Assembly (NCBI GenBank): GCA_030158725.1
Contig: JAOASJ010000072.1
Span: forward strand, 1-45,354
Source: Bacteroidia bacterium
GTDB taxonomy: Bacteria > Bacteroidota > Bacteroidia > NS11-12g > UBA955
Reading direction: 5' to 3'
Length of the DNA: 45,354 nt
A program made the translations under genes and the position numbers. The notes under the pieces were generated by a model. That model was given only the letters and a program-made list of their open reading frames with translations. It was not told where the DNA came from and ran no database searches. Positions 17,937 through 27,338 of the stretch are shown one piece after another; position 1 is the stretch's first letter; every line of letters begins with the position of its first letter.

Positions 17937-18254
17937 TTAATTTATTTTGTTTTTTAGACTTATCCATGAACCACCATTAAATACTTGCTCATAGCCATTT
18001 GATTTTAAAATGCTCTTAGCAGATGCACTTCTCATCCCACTAGCACAGCAGGTGATGATCGGTTTTTGTTTGTCTTTTAACTGACCTAGGTTTCTACTCA
18101 AAGTATCTACAGAGATATTTAAAGAACCTTTTATGTGCCCAGAGGCAAATTCACCTTTACTTCTAACATCTAAAATGATCGCTCCTTGTTTTACTAGAGC
18201 GGCATAATCTGCCTTAGGTCCTAAGCCTAATAATTTTTTAATTGTATCTATCAT
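17937..18254 (-). CDS. Single-domain rhodanese
   Basis: 105 residues, no signal peptide, so cytoplasmic. The rhodanese domain shows AIILDVRSKGEFASGHIKGS and the catalytic loop CCASGMRSASAK (active Cys70; Cys69 also present). Sulfurtransferases of this type carry sulfane sulfur on the active cysteine. It lies between another rhodanese and the DUF2892-like gene with very short spacers, in one operon. Confidence 0.92.
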   Translation of the reverse strand: MIDTIKKLLGLGPKADYAALVKQGAIILDVRSKGEFASGHIKGSLNISVDTLSRNLGQLKDKQKPIITCCASGMRSASAKSILKSNGYEQVFNGGSWISLKNKIN

Positions 18255-18259
18255 GGCTA

Positions 18260-18526
18260 TTAATAATTAACGTCCATCCATGATCCGCCATTATAACACT
18301 CAATTCCTTGGGCAAGTAAAAATCTTTGTGCTTGTCCACTTCTGTTACCAGATGCACAACATAAGATTAATGGCTTTTTGAATTCTTTCAATTTTTCCAA
18401 ATGATTTGGAATATCTTGAAGCGGAATGTTAATTGATTCTACAACATGACCACCTTGGAATTCTTCTGGAGAGCGCACGTCAACTACAGTGCATTGTTTA
18501 GTTTGTACTAATTCTTGAATATTCAT
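18260..18526 (-). CDS. Single-domain rhodanese
   Basis: 88 residues, cytoplasmic. Rhodanese fold with TVVDVRSPEEFQGGHVVES and catalytic loop CCASGNRSG (active Cys57, with Cys56 next to it). It is a close paralogue of the next rhodanese: both end in NGGSW. The short length is typical of the PspE/GlpE-like class. Second gene of the operon, 5 nt upstream of the next rhodanese. Confidence 0.92.
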   Translation of the reverse strand: MNIQELVQTKQCTVVDVRSPEEFQGGHVVESINIPLQDIPNHLEKLKEFKKPLILCCASGNRSGQAQRFLLAQGIECYNGGSWMDVNY

Positions 18527-18529
18527 TTT

Positions 18530-18724
18530 TTATTTTTTTGATTTAAACATGTCTGAAATTAATCCACCCATTAAAGCTCCGTATGCTGTGCTATTTAATG
18601 GCTTTGAAGTAATAGCGCAAGTACCACTAGCACATCCTACATAATGGTAATACAAATATCCTGATACAGCTCCCAAGCCAATGCCAATAATTAATAGTTT
18701 GTGCGATAGGAGTTTTTGAATCAT
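18530..18724 (-). CDS. DUF6132-like small membrane protein with GCASGTC motif
   Basis: 64 residues: a membrane helix (about 8-28), then YVGCASGTCAITSKP (Cys31, Cys36), then STAYGALMGGLI forming a second hydrophobic helix. This pattern matches the small Bacteroidota family annotated DUF6132. It is the first gene of the rhodanese operon. The GCASGxC signature is nearly identical to that in the DUF2892-like protein four genes along, which suggests a shared thiol or persulfide function; this is not established. Confidence 0.7.
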   Translation of the reverse strand: MIQKLLSHKLLIIGIGLGAVSGYLYYHYVGCASGTCAITSKPLNSTAYGALMGGLISDMFKSKK

Positions 18725-18750
18725 GACTTTCTAATGGATTAATTGAGAGG

Positions 18751-18758
18751 CAAAATTC
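18751..18758 (-). promoter_or_regulatory. Probable -7 element (GAATTTTG, minus strand) of the rhodanese operon
   Basis: One mismatch to TAnnTTTG, 26 nt before the start at 18724. Two inverted repeats lie directly upstream (18759-18775 and 18781-18794). Confidence 0.35.
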
Positions 18759-18780
18759 TGATATATTCAATATCAATTCA

Positions 18781-18794
18781 GTAACTTTTGTTAC
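18781..18794. promoter_or_regulatory. CRP/FNR-type palindrome GTAAC-N4-GTTAC
   Basis: Perfect 5-bp arms with a 4-bp spacer (GTAACTTTTGTTAC), the half-site spacing used by the CRP/FNR superfamily. Its centre lies about 43 bp upstream of the start predicted from the -7 box at 18751-18758, near the class II activator position. A second dyad, TGATAT-N5-ATATCA (18759-18775), lies between it and the -7 box. Confidence 0.4.
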
Positions 18795-18820
18795 ACAAAG
18801 AAAATTTCTATTAAAAATTT

Positions 18821-19159
18821 TTATCTCTTAGATATTTTGTTGTTGCTGATTACTTTTTGCATACTGCTTTTGAAACGGTCAATTTCTTGATTCCTTTTCG
18901 CTGCATGCTTAGTCTTACAGGCTTCAACACGTTCTCGCCACAATTTATAAGAACTGAATTTCAGTTCCTTTTTCATTAGAGATTTTACATCAGATTCAGA
19001 TAAACCAAATTGAATAAAAATAGCATCAAAAGGAGTTCTATCTTCCCAAGCCATTTCTATAATTCTGTTTTTCGATTCCTCGCATTCCAAAGCCTGCTTT
19101 ATTTCATCCTCAGTCATTCGGATGTGGGTAGGCTTTTTCTTATGAGGCTCTTTGGGCAT
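18821..19159 (-). CDS. DUF2805 / TIGR03643 family protein
   Basis: 112 residues, basic, cytoplasmic. The sequence matches the DUF2805 family (IIEMAWEDRTPFDAIFIQFG, then LSESDVKSLMKKELKFSSYK and LWRERVEACKTKHAAKR). The early part looks like a helix-turn-helix (FGLSESDVKSLM), so nucleic-acid binding is possible. Function is unknown. It is a separate small gene upstream of the rhodanese operon on the same strand. Confidence 0.88.
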   Translation of the reverse strand: MPKEPHKKKPTHIRMTEDEIKQALECEESKNRIIEMAWEDRTPFDAIFIQFGLSESDVKSLMKKELKFSSYKLWRERVEACKTKHAAKRNQEIDRFKSSMQKVISNNKISKR

Positions 19160-19206
19160 GCCTCTAAAAACAATTATATTTAAAAAAAGTTTTTAATACT
19201 CAATTT

Positions 19207-19617
19207 TTATTTGTCAATTTGTGCAATCCACTCTTTTATAGCAGTGATTAATTTGGGTTTCTTTTCAATTAATGTCTTGTAATCCTTTATGGTGAGCATT
19301 CTACGGCCATCTTTGTAATCACCTTCTAAAAAGTCATCGTGATTTTTAATTTTTGCTCCGCTCGGAAAAATTAGTAAGGCATATCCTCGGATTAAATTTA
19401 AAACCAATATGTCTCTTGGATATTCCTTTGCATTGCTTGAAACGATTTCTCCAGTATAATAAAAACTTGGGCTATTCCATTTTACTTGTTCTGAAATTAA
19501 AGGATCTATTTCTAAAACAATTTGCCTTATTTCATTAATTACCTTTTTTAATTCATCTGGTTTATCAGCGATTAAAAGATCCACCATTTCTTTTTGATTT
19601 GTAGATGATTTACCCAT
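19207..19617 (-). CDS. DUF1801 family protein
   Basis: 136 residues with the DUF1801 pattern: IRQIVLEIDPLISEQVKWNS followed by PSFYYTGEIV, LIFPSGAKI and a C-terminal helix pair with KPKLITAIKEWIAQ. The fold is related to YdhG/iron-chaperone-like proteins but no ligand residues can be named. Its start overlaps the end of the upstream helix-hairpin-helix gene by 8 bp, so the two are coupled. Confidence 0.88.
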   Translation of the reverse strand: MGKSSTNQKEMVDLLIADKPDELKKVINEIRQIVLEIDPLISEQVKWNSPSFYYTGEIVSSNAKEYPRDILVLNLIRGYALLIFPSGAKIKNHDDFLEGDYKDGRRMLTIKDYKTLIEKKPKLITAIKEWIAQIDK

Positions 19618-19906
19618 TCGATTTAAAATTTATATTATGTTCTTTCATTAAAGTATTCATTATTTCTAAAGCTTTTGGTCCCATACCATGTAAATGGGTG
19701 ATTTCGTTTTCTGTATAATTACAAATGTCTTGAACTCGACCAATCTCAAGTTTTTCTAACGCACGACGGGCTGGTGCTGAAAATTGTTTTAAAAATAAAT
19801 TGTTGATTGGTTTACTCTTTTCGCATATTGGACAAACTAGGCAATTACTGCTTTTAATGAACTCATGGCCATTAACACAAAGTCTTGTTGTTTTCAGTTT
19901 TTGCAT
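19610..19906 (-). CDS. Zinc-ribbon helix-hairpin-helix protein (RNA polymerase alpha-CTD-like)
   Basis: 98 residues. The N-terminus has a zinc-ribbon-like cysteine set (LCVNGHEF, NCLVCPICEK). Residues about 37-95 form a helix-hairpin-helix domain like the RNA polymerase alpha C-terminal domain: SAPARRALEKLEIGRVQDIC, then EITHLHGMGPKALEIM. Such domains bind DNA without sequence specificity or contact proteins. The start codon lies directly after the U tract of the pyrG terminator, and a -7 box sits on the other side of that hairpin. It overlaps the DUF1801 gene by 8 bp. Confidence 0.8.
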   Translation of the reverse strand: MQKLKTTRLCVNGHEFIKSSNCLVCPICEKSKPINNLFLKQFSAPARRALEKLEIGRVQDICNYTENEITHLHGMGPKALEIMNTLMKEHNINFKSNG

Positions 19907-19938
19907 AAAAAAAACATGGTTTAATTAAACCATGTTTT
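19907..19938 (-). terminator. pyrG terminator hairpin, immediately before the next start codon
   Basis: A 12-bp perfect inverted repeat (arms AAAACATGGTTT and AAACCATGTTTT, loop AATT) followed on the minus strand by eight T and then the ATG at 19906. It has all the features of an intrinsic terminator for pyrG, yet it also forms the whole 5' region of the downstream gene. Confidence 0.85.
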
Positions 19939-19946
19939 CAAATATA
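19939..19946 (-). promoter_or_regulatory. Promoter -7 element (TATATTTG, minus strand) upstream of the terminator hairpin
   Basis: Exact TAnnTTTG located between the pyrG stop (19959) and the hairpin (19907-19938). Transcripts from it for the helix-hairpin-helix gene would begin at the hairpin. Confidence 0.5.
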
Positions 19947-19958
19947 TTGTTTTTTGTC

Positions 19959-21617
<1,659 letters not shown>

Positions 21618-21671
21618 TCAATGAAAATTTGAAGCCTTTTTTGATTATAGATGGAGCAGATAACCGGATGA

Positions 21672-21679
21672 CAAAGGTA
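21672..21679 (-). promoter_or_regulatory. Probable -7 element (TACCTTTG, minus strand) of pyrG
   Basis: Exact TAnnTTTG in the 114-nt gap between kdsB and pyrG, implying a leader of roughly 90 nt. No U-tract terminator was seen after kdsB, so read-through is also possible. Confidence 0.4.
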
Positions 21680-21689
21680 GGCCTTTTTA

Positions 21690-22445
21690 TTAAATCATCT
21701 CAGGATTCATTTTCAAGAAATTGTCAACAGTCAACAAATCCTCAGGTGTGTCTATTGCGGGGCTGACAAAATCAGTTTCCGTAACATGGATTTTATATCC
21801 ATTTTCTAACCATCTCAGTTGTTCTAAACTTTCTGCAATTTCCAAGCTCGATGGCTTCAATTCACTCAGTCCGCCAATCACATTGGCTCTAAATGCATAA
21901 ATACCAATATGTCTAAAAAACTTAAATGAATTAATCCATTCATTTTCTTTTTGATTTCTAATATAAGGTAGGGTATGTCTTGAAAAGTACAAAGCCAATC
22001 CATTCGATTGACTGGCAACCTTAACAATATTCGGATTAAACAAATCTTCCGAATTTAAAATTGGCTTTTTTAATGTGGCAATTTCAACTTCAGGATTTTC
22101 AAATGCTTTTACCAATGCCTCAATCTGACTTGGCAAAATAAATGGTTCATCGCCCTGCAAATTGACTACAATGTCCACTGGTCCTGTCTGTTTATGGTAT
22201 ACTTCAAAACAACGATCAGTTCCACTTACATGTTCACTTGAGGTCATTATACTCTCGCCAAATTCTAAAACATGTTGATGTATTCTCTCGTCATCCGTAG
22301 CAACCATAACTTTGGCATTCAATTGCGTTTTTAAGGCTTGTTCGTAGGTACGCCTAACCAAAGATTTTCCATGAATATCTATTAGTGGCTTGCCTTCAAA
22401 TCGGGTGGAACCGTAACGCGATGGAATAACAATTAAAATATTCAT
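21690..22445 (-). CDS. kdsB: 3-deoxy-manno-octulosonate cytidylyltransferase (CMP-Kdo synthetase)
   Basis: 251 residues, normal for KdsB. It activates Kdo with CTP for lipid A/LPS core assembly. Motifs: the nucleotide-binding start IPSRYGSTRFEGKPL, VMVATDDERI, VNLQGDEPFI, ALYFSRHTLPYIR and the closing AIDTPEDLLTVDNFL. Its presence shows an outer membrane with Kdo-containing LPS. It lies 15 nt after the DUF5686 gene, likely the same operon, and uses CTP, the product of the neighbouring pyrG. Confidence 0.96.
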   Translation of the reverse strand: MNILIVIPSRYGSTRFEGKPLIDIHGKSLVRRTYEQALKTQLNAKVMVATDDERIHQHVLEFGESIMTSSEHVSGTDRCFEVYHKQTGPVDIVVNLQGDEPFILPSQIEALVKAFENPEVEIATLKKPILNSEDLFNPNIVKVASQSNGLALYFSRHTLPYIRNQKENEWINSFKFFRHIGIYAFRANVIGGLSELKPSSLEIAESLEQLRWLENGYKIHVTETDFVSPAIDTPEDLLTVDNFLKMNPEMI

Positions 22446-22460
22446 ACTTATTTATAATGT

Positions 22461-24968
22461 TTAAAATGAAACACTCATTCCGATTTTTATTCCAAAACGT
22501 CTAACACCTGGCGTGTTTAATTGTGTAATACGATGCACTGCCACAACTTGTAAAACTTTGAAAATATTTTCAATTCCATAAGCTACTTCAACATATGGAT
22601 CGCGGTTAATTTTATTGTCTATAGGTGTCACAAATATTCCTTTGCTATCTTGCTGTGGAATTAAATCGATGTTCTTTTGGCTTATGCCTCCCAATACCGC
22701 TCTGCCTTCGCAAAACTCTCTCCACTTTAATTTCTTCATTAATGGAATTCTATTGAATATAGCTCCATTAAAATGATGTTCCATTTTGAAAAACACACTT
22801 TTGTCGGTAATGAATTCGAAAAAGTTCATCAGGTTGTAAGAAGATGAGCTGTATACAAACGATTGATTTCCTCTGTGAACTTCCAATAACGGATAGGGAA
22901 GTGCTTCGAAAATTTTAGTGCCAGATAAGGTGAAATCTGTTCTTCCCCAATACCCAAAACTTAATCCTTTTTCTATTGTAGCTGTTACTCTATTGTAATC
23001 AAAACGACTTCCCAATACGCCTTTAAAACCACGTGTGTAATTAATTGACAATGCCAATCCTCCTGGTTTTGATTGACGAACTCTTTCATTGTCATTTTGT
23101 AAATAATATTCTTTAGGTGCCCAGCGCAAACTTACTGTTGCAGTTGCATTGGTGAAATCACTCGATTTGTAAGTGGTATCTGGTGGAAAATCAAAGTAAG
23201 CAAAATTAAATTTGTTGTTTACTGGTTCAAATTGGTATTCCTTGTGCATTAATACAACCTTAGCATTCCATCCTTTTATAAATTCACTGTTGAACCAAAA
23301 CTTTGATTCTTGGGTTCTGTTCAATTGACTGGCAGCAAATACAGAAACTGCGGTGAACAAATTACTTGATCCATAATAGTCGTCTGTTACCCCAATTTGT
23401 TCAACATCTTTCTTGTATGAAACCCCCATCATGGTCCAGTGCTTGCGGCTCAATACCTGTTCAGCCTGAGCCTTGTATTTGAATTGTCTGTCACTAAATC
23501 CATAGGCACCATATCCACTTAAAATATAACGCTTACTAAAACTAAAATTGGTTTTTGCCCCAATTCTAACACGATGCCCCTCAAGCACATTGTAGCCATA
23601 CACCAATGCATAAGGTCCCCAATCAATTTTCCCAATGGTCTTGTATCCATTGAAAATGATATTGATAAACTCAACATAGTTCTTTATGACTTTGATGTTT
23701 GTTAAGGTGTCAATTTTTGCAATAACTCTTTTTTCGTCTTCAGATAATTCTTCATGTCTGGCACTGTCCCAAAATGCATCAGATTTCTGTGTGGCATCTT
23801 CACTTAAAGTAATTGGATAATCGAAAAACTTCCTAGTACGTTCAGAATTCACCAAGATTTTCTCGTACGAATTGCTAAACATCGCAATCATACCCGCAGA
23901 CTTTTTAGAAATTTCTGCAATGTCAATTAATATCCTCGTCTTAACAGGCATATATGCACCACTGCTTGTAGGTTCAAGGACTTGGGTGATTTTCAATTTT
24001 TCTACAAAGTTTAAATTTGCTTTATTGGTAATACTTAAAGTTAACGACCTTAAAGCAAATGTTGAATCTTCTATCCATATATAACCCGTAAATACCAAAT
24101 CCAACGGATTCTTTGGCGTAACTTCAATTTGATAGATTTTTTTATTACTACCCTCTGGATAATTAGATCCTACTAGTTTGTAATTGTAATAGGTAAAAGA
24201 TGATTTACTAATCGGTGAAATAAAGTTCTTTTCTAAAATTGGTAAAATGTTGTCGTTGAAATTATACTGTTGAAAGGTTGAACCCAATAACTGAGACAAG
24301 AATGTGCCATCCTCAACGCCTACACCCTTAACCCTTGAAGCTATAATAACTTCTTTGTTCTGTTTTGGATTTTTATTAAAGTAAAAGTTGCTCAAGTTTT
24401 CAGAAAGAAAAATGGGCAATACCAATTTGTTTTTATCTTCACTTAAATAAGATAAGGTATCAAAAATTCCTTCAACACTTTTTAAAAGTTTTTTGTTTTT
24501 AAGCTCCTCTGAAACATTGTTAACCGCAATTTGTATTTTGGTAAAACTTTCACATTCAAATGAATTCAGTTTTTCAATATTGTACAAATATTTATTGTCT
24601 TGAGCTTTTTCTATGATCTTCAAGGCTCGGTTAACTTTGTTTACCGTCTTTACACCAATTAAATTGGTTTCTTTTACATTTAACTTAATTTGAATAACCT
24701 GAGTAATTCCGTTAACGATTTTTATTCTTTGCGTTTCATATCCAACATATGAAACTATTAAGGTGTCAGAGTTGCTGCGTGTTTTGGCTGTAAAGGTACC
24801 CTCAAAACTGCTCACACAGCGGTCTTCTGTGCCAGCAAAAACCAACATTGCTCCAGTGATAACTTCATTGGTTTTTACATCTATTATTTTCCCTTTTACA
24901 ACCGTTTGGTCTTGTGCCCATATCTTGGGTGTCAAAATTAATAGTAGACAAATAAACGAAATACGCAT
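22461..24968 (-). CDS. DUF5686 outer-membrane protein with carboxypeptidase-like regulatory domain
   Basis: 835 residues from the ATG at 24968, which gives a signal peptide ending KIWAQ; the longer frame to 24995 would run through the -7 box. Residues about 22-105 are a CarboxypepD_reg-like beta-sandwich (VVKGKIIDVKTNEVITGAML, ending SYVGYETQRIKI). The rest is the DUF5686 region, with a long C-terminal barrel of amphipathic strands ending in aromatic F (IGMSVSF). This is a common Bacteroidota outer-membrane protein of unknown function. No SusD-type partner is adjacent; kdsB follows. Confidence 0.85.
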   Translation of the reverse strand: MRISFICLLLILTPKIWAQDQTVVKGKIIDVKTNEVITGAMLVFAGTEDRCVSSFEGTFTAKTRSNSDTLIVSYVGYETQRIKIVNGITQVIQIKLNVKETNLIGVKTVNKVNRALKIIEKAQDNKYLYNIEKLNSFECESFTKIQIAVNNVSEELKNKKLLKSVEGIFDTLSYLSEDKNKLVLPIFLSENLSNFYFNKNPKQNKEVIIASRVKGVGVEDGTFLSQLLGSTFQQYNFNDNILPILEKNFISPISKSSFTYYNYKLVGSNYPEGSNKKIYQIEVTPKNPLDLVFTGYIWIEDSTFALRSLTLSITNKANLNFVEKLKITQVLEPTSSGAYMPVKTRILIDIAEISKKSAGMIAMFSNSYEKILVNSERTRKFFDYPITLSEDATQKSDAFWDSARHEELSEDEKRVIAKIDTLTNIKVIKNYVEFINIIFNGYKTIGKIDWGPYALVYGYNVLEGHRVRIGAKTNFSFSKRYILSGYGAYGFSDRQFKYKAQAEQVLSRKHWTMMGVSYKKDVEQIGVTDDYYGSSNLFTAVSVFAASQLNRTQESKFWFNSEFIKGWNAKVVLMHKEYQFEPVNNKFNFAYFDFPPDTTYKSSDFTNATATVSLRWAPKEYYLQNDNERVRQSKPGGLALSINYTRGFKGVLGSRFDYNRVTATIEKGLSFGYWGRTDFTLSGTKIFEALPYPLLEVHRGNQSFVYSSSSYNLMNFFEFITDKSVFFKMEHHFNGAIFNRIPLMKKLKWREFCEGRAVLGGISQKNIDLIPQQDSKGIFVTPIDNKINRDPYVEVAYGIENIFKVLQVVAVHRITQLNTPGVRRFGIKIGMSVSF

Positions 24969-24974
24969 TTTATG

Positions 24975-24982
24975 CAAATGTA
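24975..24982 (-). promoter_or_regulatory. Promoter -7 element (TACATTTG, minus strand) of DUF5686-kdsB
   Basis: Exact TAnnTTTG ending 6 nt before the ATG at 24968, so the mRNA would be nearly leaderless. It also decides the start codon. Confidence 0.55.
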
Positions 24983-25159
24983 GACTATCTCGCAAGATTT
25001 TTCTTAAAGGCCTTTGATGAAAAACTTCCCCAAATTGTTAATAATAGCAATTGGGTGTATGATTTATTCTTTTAAATATAAATTAATACCTATTCCAATT
25101 TCCTTTATAAATTGTTTAAAGAAAAATGAACAAAAAGTTTCTTTGTTTAATTTTTAATC
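24983..25159. other. AT-rich divergent spacer upstream of the riboswitch
   Basis: No ORF of note. It separates the DUF5686 promoter from the cobalamin-operon promoter. One imperfect dyad is present (CCCAAATTG at 25029-25037 and CAATTGGG at 25048-25055); it has no U tract and no clear role. Confidence 0.5.
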
Positions 25160-25167
25160 TATATTTG
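25160..25167 (+). promoter_or_regulatory. Promoter -7 element (TATATTTG) of the cobalamin operon
   Basis: Exact TAnnTTTG immediately before the riboswitch aptamer. The transcript would begin near 25172, at the first conserved aptamer bases. Confidence 0.6.
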
Positions 25168-25171
25168 CACC

Positions 25172-25368
25172 CGGTAACGGTTCCAAATTTTAAGTAATTA
25201 AAATTGGATTAAAAGGGAACAAGGGTGAAAATCCCTGACATTTCCCGATGCTGTAAGTTTCTGTATCTTTAGATACAATTTTCGATTTATACCACTGTCT
25301 TTATTGATGGGAAGGTTCGAAAATCATGAAACGAGTCAGAAGACCTGCCTTACCAATCATGTTTCATG
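25172..25368 (+). ncRNA. Cobalamin (adenosylcobalamin-class) riboswitch
   Basis: The leader contains the conserved landmarks of the cobalamin riboswitch in order: GGTTCC near 25179; AAAAGGGAACAAGGGTGAAA (about 25211-25230), then ATCCCTGACATTTCCCG and TGCTGTAAG; a variable arm; and the B12 box GAGTCAGAAGACCTGCC at 25333-25349. It precedes a TonB-dependent receptor gene and BtuG- and BtuF-like genes, the expected regulon. High cobalamin should repress expression. No U-tract terminator follows; complementary segments (25325-25332 with 25361-25368; 25366-25372 with 25404-25410) could form competing stems as the expression platform. Confidence 0.92.
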
Positions 25369-25451
25369 GCTTTCGGAGAAAAGGCCTGGAGTGTATCAAT
25401 ATTAAGCCATTGAGCATTTCTGTTTTTCCGTTGCTATGCGCATTTTGACCA

Positions 25452-27338
25452 ATGAAGGCATTATTGCTCATATTGACCAGTTTGTTTTTTCCTTTTTTGC
25501 ACGCTGCAAAAGAGGGAGACACTTCCATTTGGAGAAGTTTTGAGTTAATAGCAACAAAAGGAAATGTTAATTCGGGTTCTGTAAAAATCAATCTACCTAG
25601 CAGTCAAGACGGCAGTTTAGCCGACGTCCTGAACAAGAACAGTGCTTTGTTTATTAAATATTATAGTCCCGGCAGTTTAGCCAGCACTTCAATGCGTGGA
25701 ATGGGCGCGCAACACACTGCAATTTTATGGAATGGTATCAATCTTCAAAGTTGTATGAACAGCATACTAGATTTGAATCTATTGCCAATGTTCTTTCTCG
25801 ATAAAGCTTCTATTGAAACTGGTGCAAATGCGGCGGCCTGCGGAAATGGTGCCATTGCTGGAGCAATTATTCTTAACAACGAATCTAAAGAAAACTCTAA
25901 AGTATATGGTGAAATTGGAACTGGTAGTTTTGGCCAATTTAATTTCGGTTTAGGTCTTAGCGTAAAATTAAATAAACTGTTTTTGAATACGCGTATTTTA
26001 AACAGACAAGCCCAAAATGATTTTGAGTACTACAATATCTTTAAAGCGGATAAGCCTATTGAAAGAATGCAAAACAACCAATTCTCTCAAAATGGTTTTA
26101 TGCAGGAAGCTTCTATTTCGCTGAAAAGCAAACATTTCTTTTATTTTAATTATTGGTATTTGGAAACTAAAAGACAATTGCCATCTGCTTTGGGTGTGTC
26201 ACTATTGGCCAAAGAACATCAAGATGATTACAATACTTTAATGCTTCTAAAGCATGATTATAAAATAAATTCAAAATCTAGTTTAATTAACAAACTAGCT
26301 TATACTTCTGAAAATATTAATTACTTCAATTTGTATTATCCGGATGCTTATAATGCAGCTAAATCTGTCATTGTAGAATCTGAATTCAAAACTCAATTAA
26401 ACCGTTCGTTTGAATTTAGTACTTCTATTAACAACACCTATCAAAAAGCATGGACCGATGGCTACAGACCAGGAATAGATAGAAATCTAAGTTCTGTTTT
26501 TGCGAAAATCACTTGGTTTGTTAAGTCTCCTAAACTAAAAATTAGTTTTGCTGACAGACAATTGGTTTATGAATCTAAACTTGCTCCAGTAACACCCGAT
26601 CTAGGTATAGAATTTCAAGCCAGTAAATCACTTAAAATAAAAAGCAATGCTGCATACAGTTTCAGATTGCCTTCATTCAATGATCTTTATTGGCAAGGGG
26701 GAGGAAATCTTAATTTGTTGCCAGAAAAAGGTAAAAAACTTGAAGTGAGTTTGGAGTATAAACTAAAGAATTTTAAAGGTGGTTTAACTGGTTTCTTTCA
26801 CCATGTAGACAATTGGATTTTATGGGTTCCTAGCGGCGGAGCATCCTCATGGAAAGCCACCAATGCCAAAGAAATAGAAAGCAAGGGTTTCGAATTTGCT
26901 ACCGAATATAAATATTTAATTAGCCCTAATTCTTTTCTGAAATTTTATGGACGATACCAATTTGTACTTAGTGTTAATACTGATGTATATGGTGCAGATA
27001 AATCGCTCGTAGGAAAGCAATTGTTTTATACACCTAAGCAAACTGGTATAGCGAATATTCAATATTTGTTTGGTAAAAATAGAGTTTCACTTAGCACGAC
27101 CTTAACCGGTAGCAGATATTCTACAGCAGACAACCATGCCGATGGTTTGTTGCCTGCTTATTCCTTGTTTAATTTTTCATTAGCAAGAGACATCTACTAT
27201 AAGACATTCAAAAGTTCAATTGAATTTACAATTTCTAATCTTTTAAACACCAATTATTATGTGTTTGAAAATAGACCTATGCCTCTAAGAAATTATCAAT
27301 TGACCTATAAATTTAACATTAATTATGAACATAAATAA
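25452..27338 (+). CDS. btuB: BtuB-like TonB-dependent corrinoid receptor
   Basis: 628 residues, close to E. coli BtuB in size. Signal peptide ends near LHAA. The plug domain (about 45-150) is recognisable: SLASTSMRGMGAQHTAILWN, then GINLQSCMNSILDLNLLP and ACGNGAIAGAIILNN. The rest is a 22-strand-type barrel with typical receptor segments (FRLPSFNDLYWQGGGNLNLL) and an aromatic-terminated end. The cobalamin riboswitch and BtuG/BtuF neighbours make corrinoids the likely substrate. The stop overlaps the BtuG-like start by 14 bp. Confidence 0.9.
   Translation: MKALLLILTSLFFPFLHAAKEGDTSIWRSFELIATKGNVNSGSVKINLPSSQDGSLADVLNKNSALFIKYYSPGSLASTSMRGMGAQHTAILWNGINLQSCMNSILDLNLLPMFFLDKASIETGANAAACGNGAIAGAIILNNESKENSKVYGEIGTGSFGQFNFGLGLSVKLNKLFLNTRILNRQAQNDFEYYNIFKADKPIERMQNNQFSQNGFMQEASISLKSKHFFYFNYWYLETKRQLPSALGVSLLAKEHQDDYNTLMLLKHDYKINSKSSLINKLAYTSENINYFNLYYPDAYNAAKSVIVESEFKTQLNRSFEFSTSINNTYQKAWTDGYRPGIDRNLSSVFAKITWFVKSPKLKISFADRQLVYESKLAPVTPDLGIEFQASKSLKIKSNAAYSFRLPSFNDLYWQGGGNLNLLPEKGKKLEVSLEYKLKNFKGGLTGFFHHVDNWILWVPSGGASSWKATNAKEIESKGFEFATEYKYLISPNSFLKFYGRYQFVLSVNTDVYGADKSLVGKQLFYTPKQTGIANIQYLFGKNRVSLSTTLTGSRYSTADNHADGLLPAYSLFNFSLARDIYYKTFKSSIEFTISNLLNTNYYVFENRPMPLRNYQLTYKFNINYEHK

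Noticed and set aside
25029-25055. Imperfect hairpin CCCAAATTG ... CAATTGGG in the divergent spacer as a terminator
   Set aside because: One-base bulge, no U tract on either strand and located upstream of both flanking genes, where no terminator is needed.
25364-25591. Minus-strand open frame (75 codons) over the riboswitch end and btuB start
   Set aside because: It lies antisense to the leader and signal-peptide region of the BtuB-like gene, has no family resemblance and no promoter; treated as a shadow frame.
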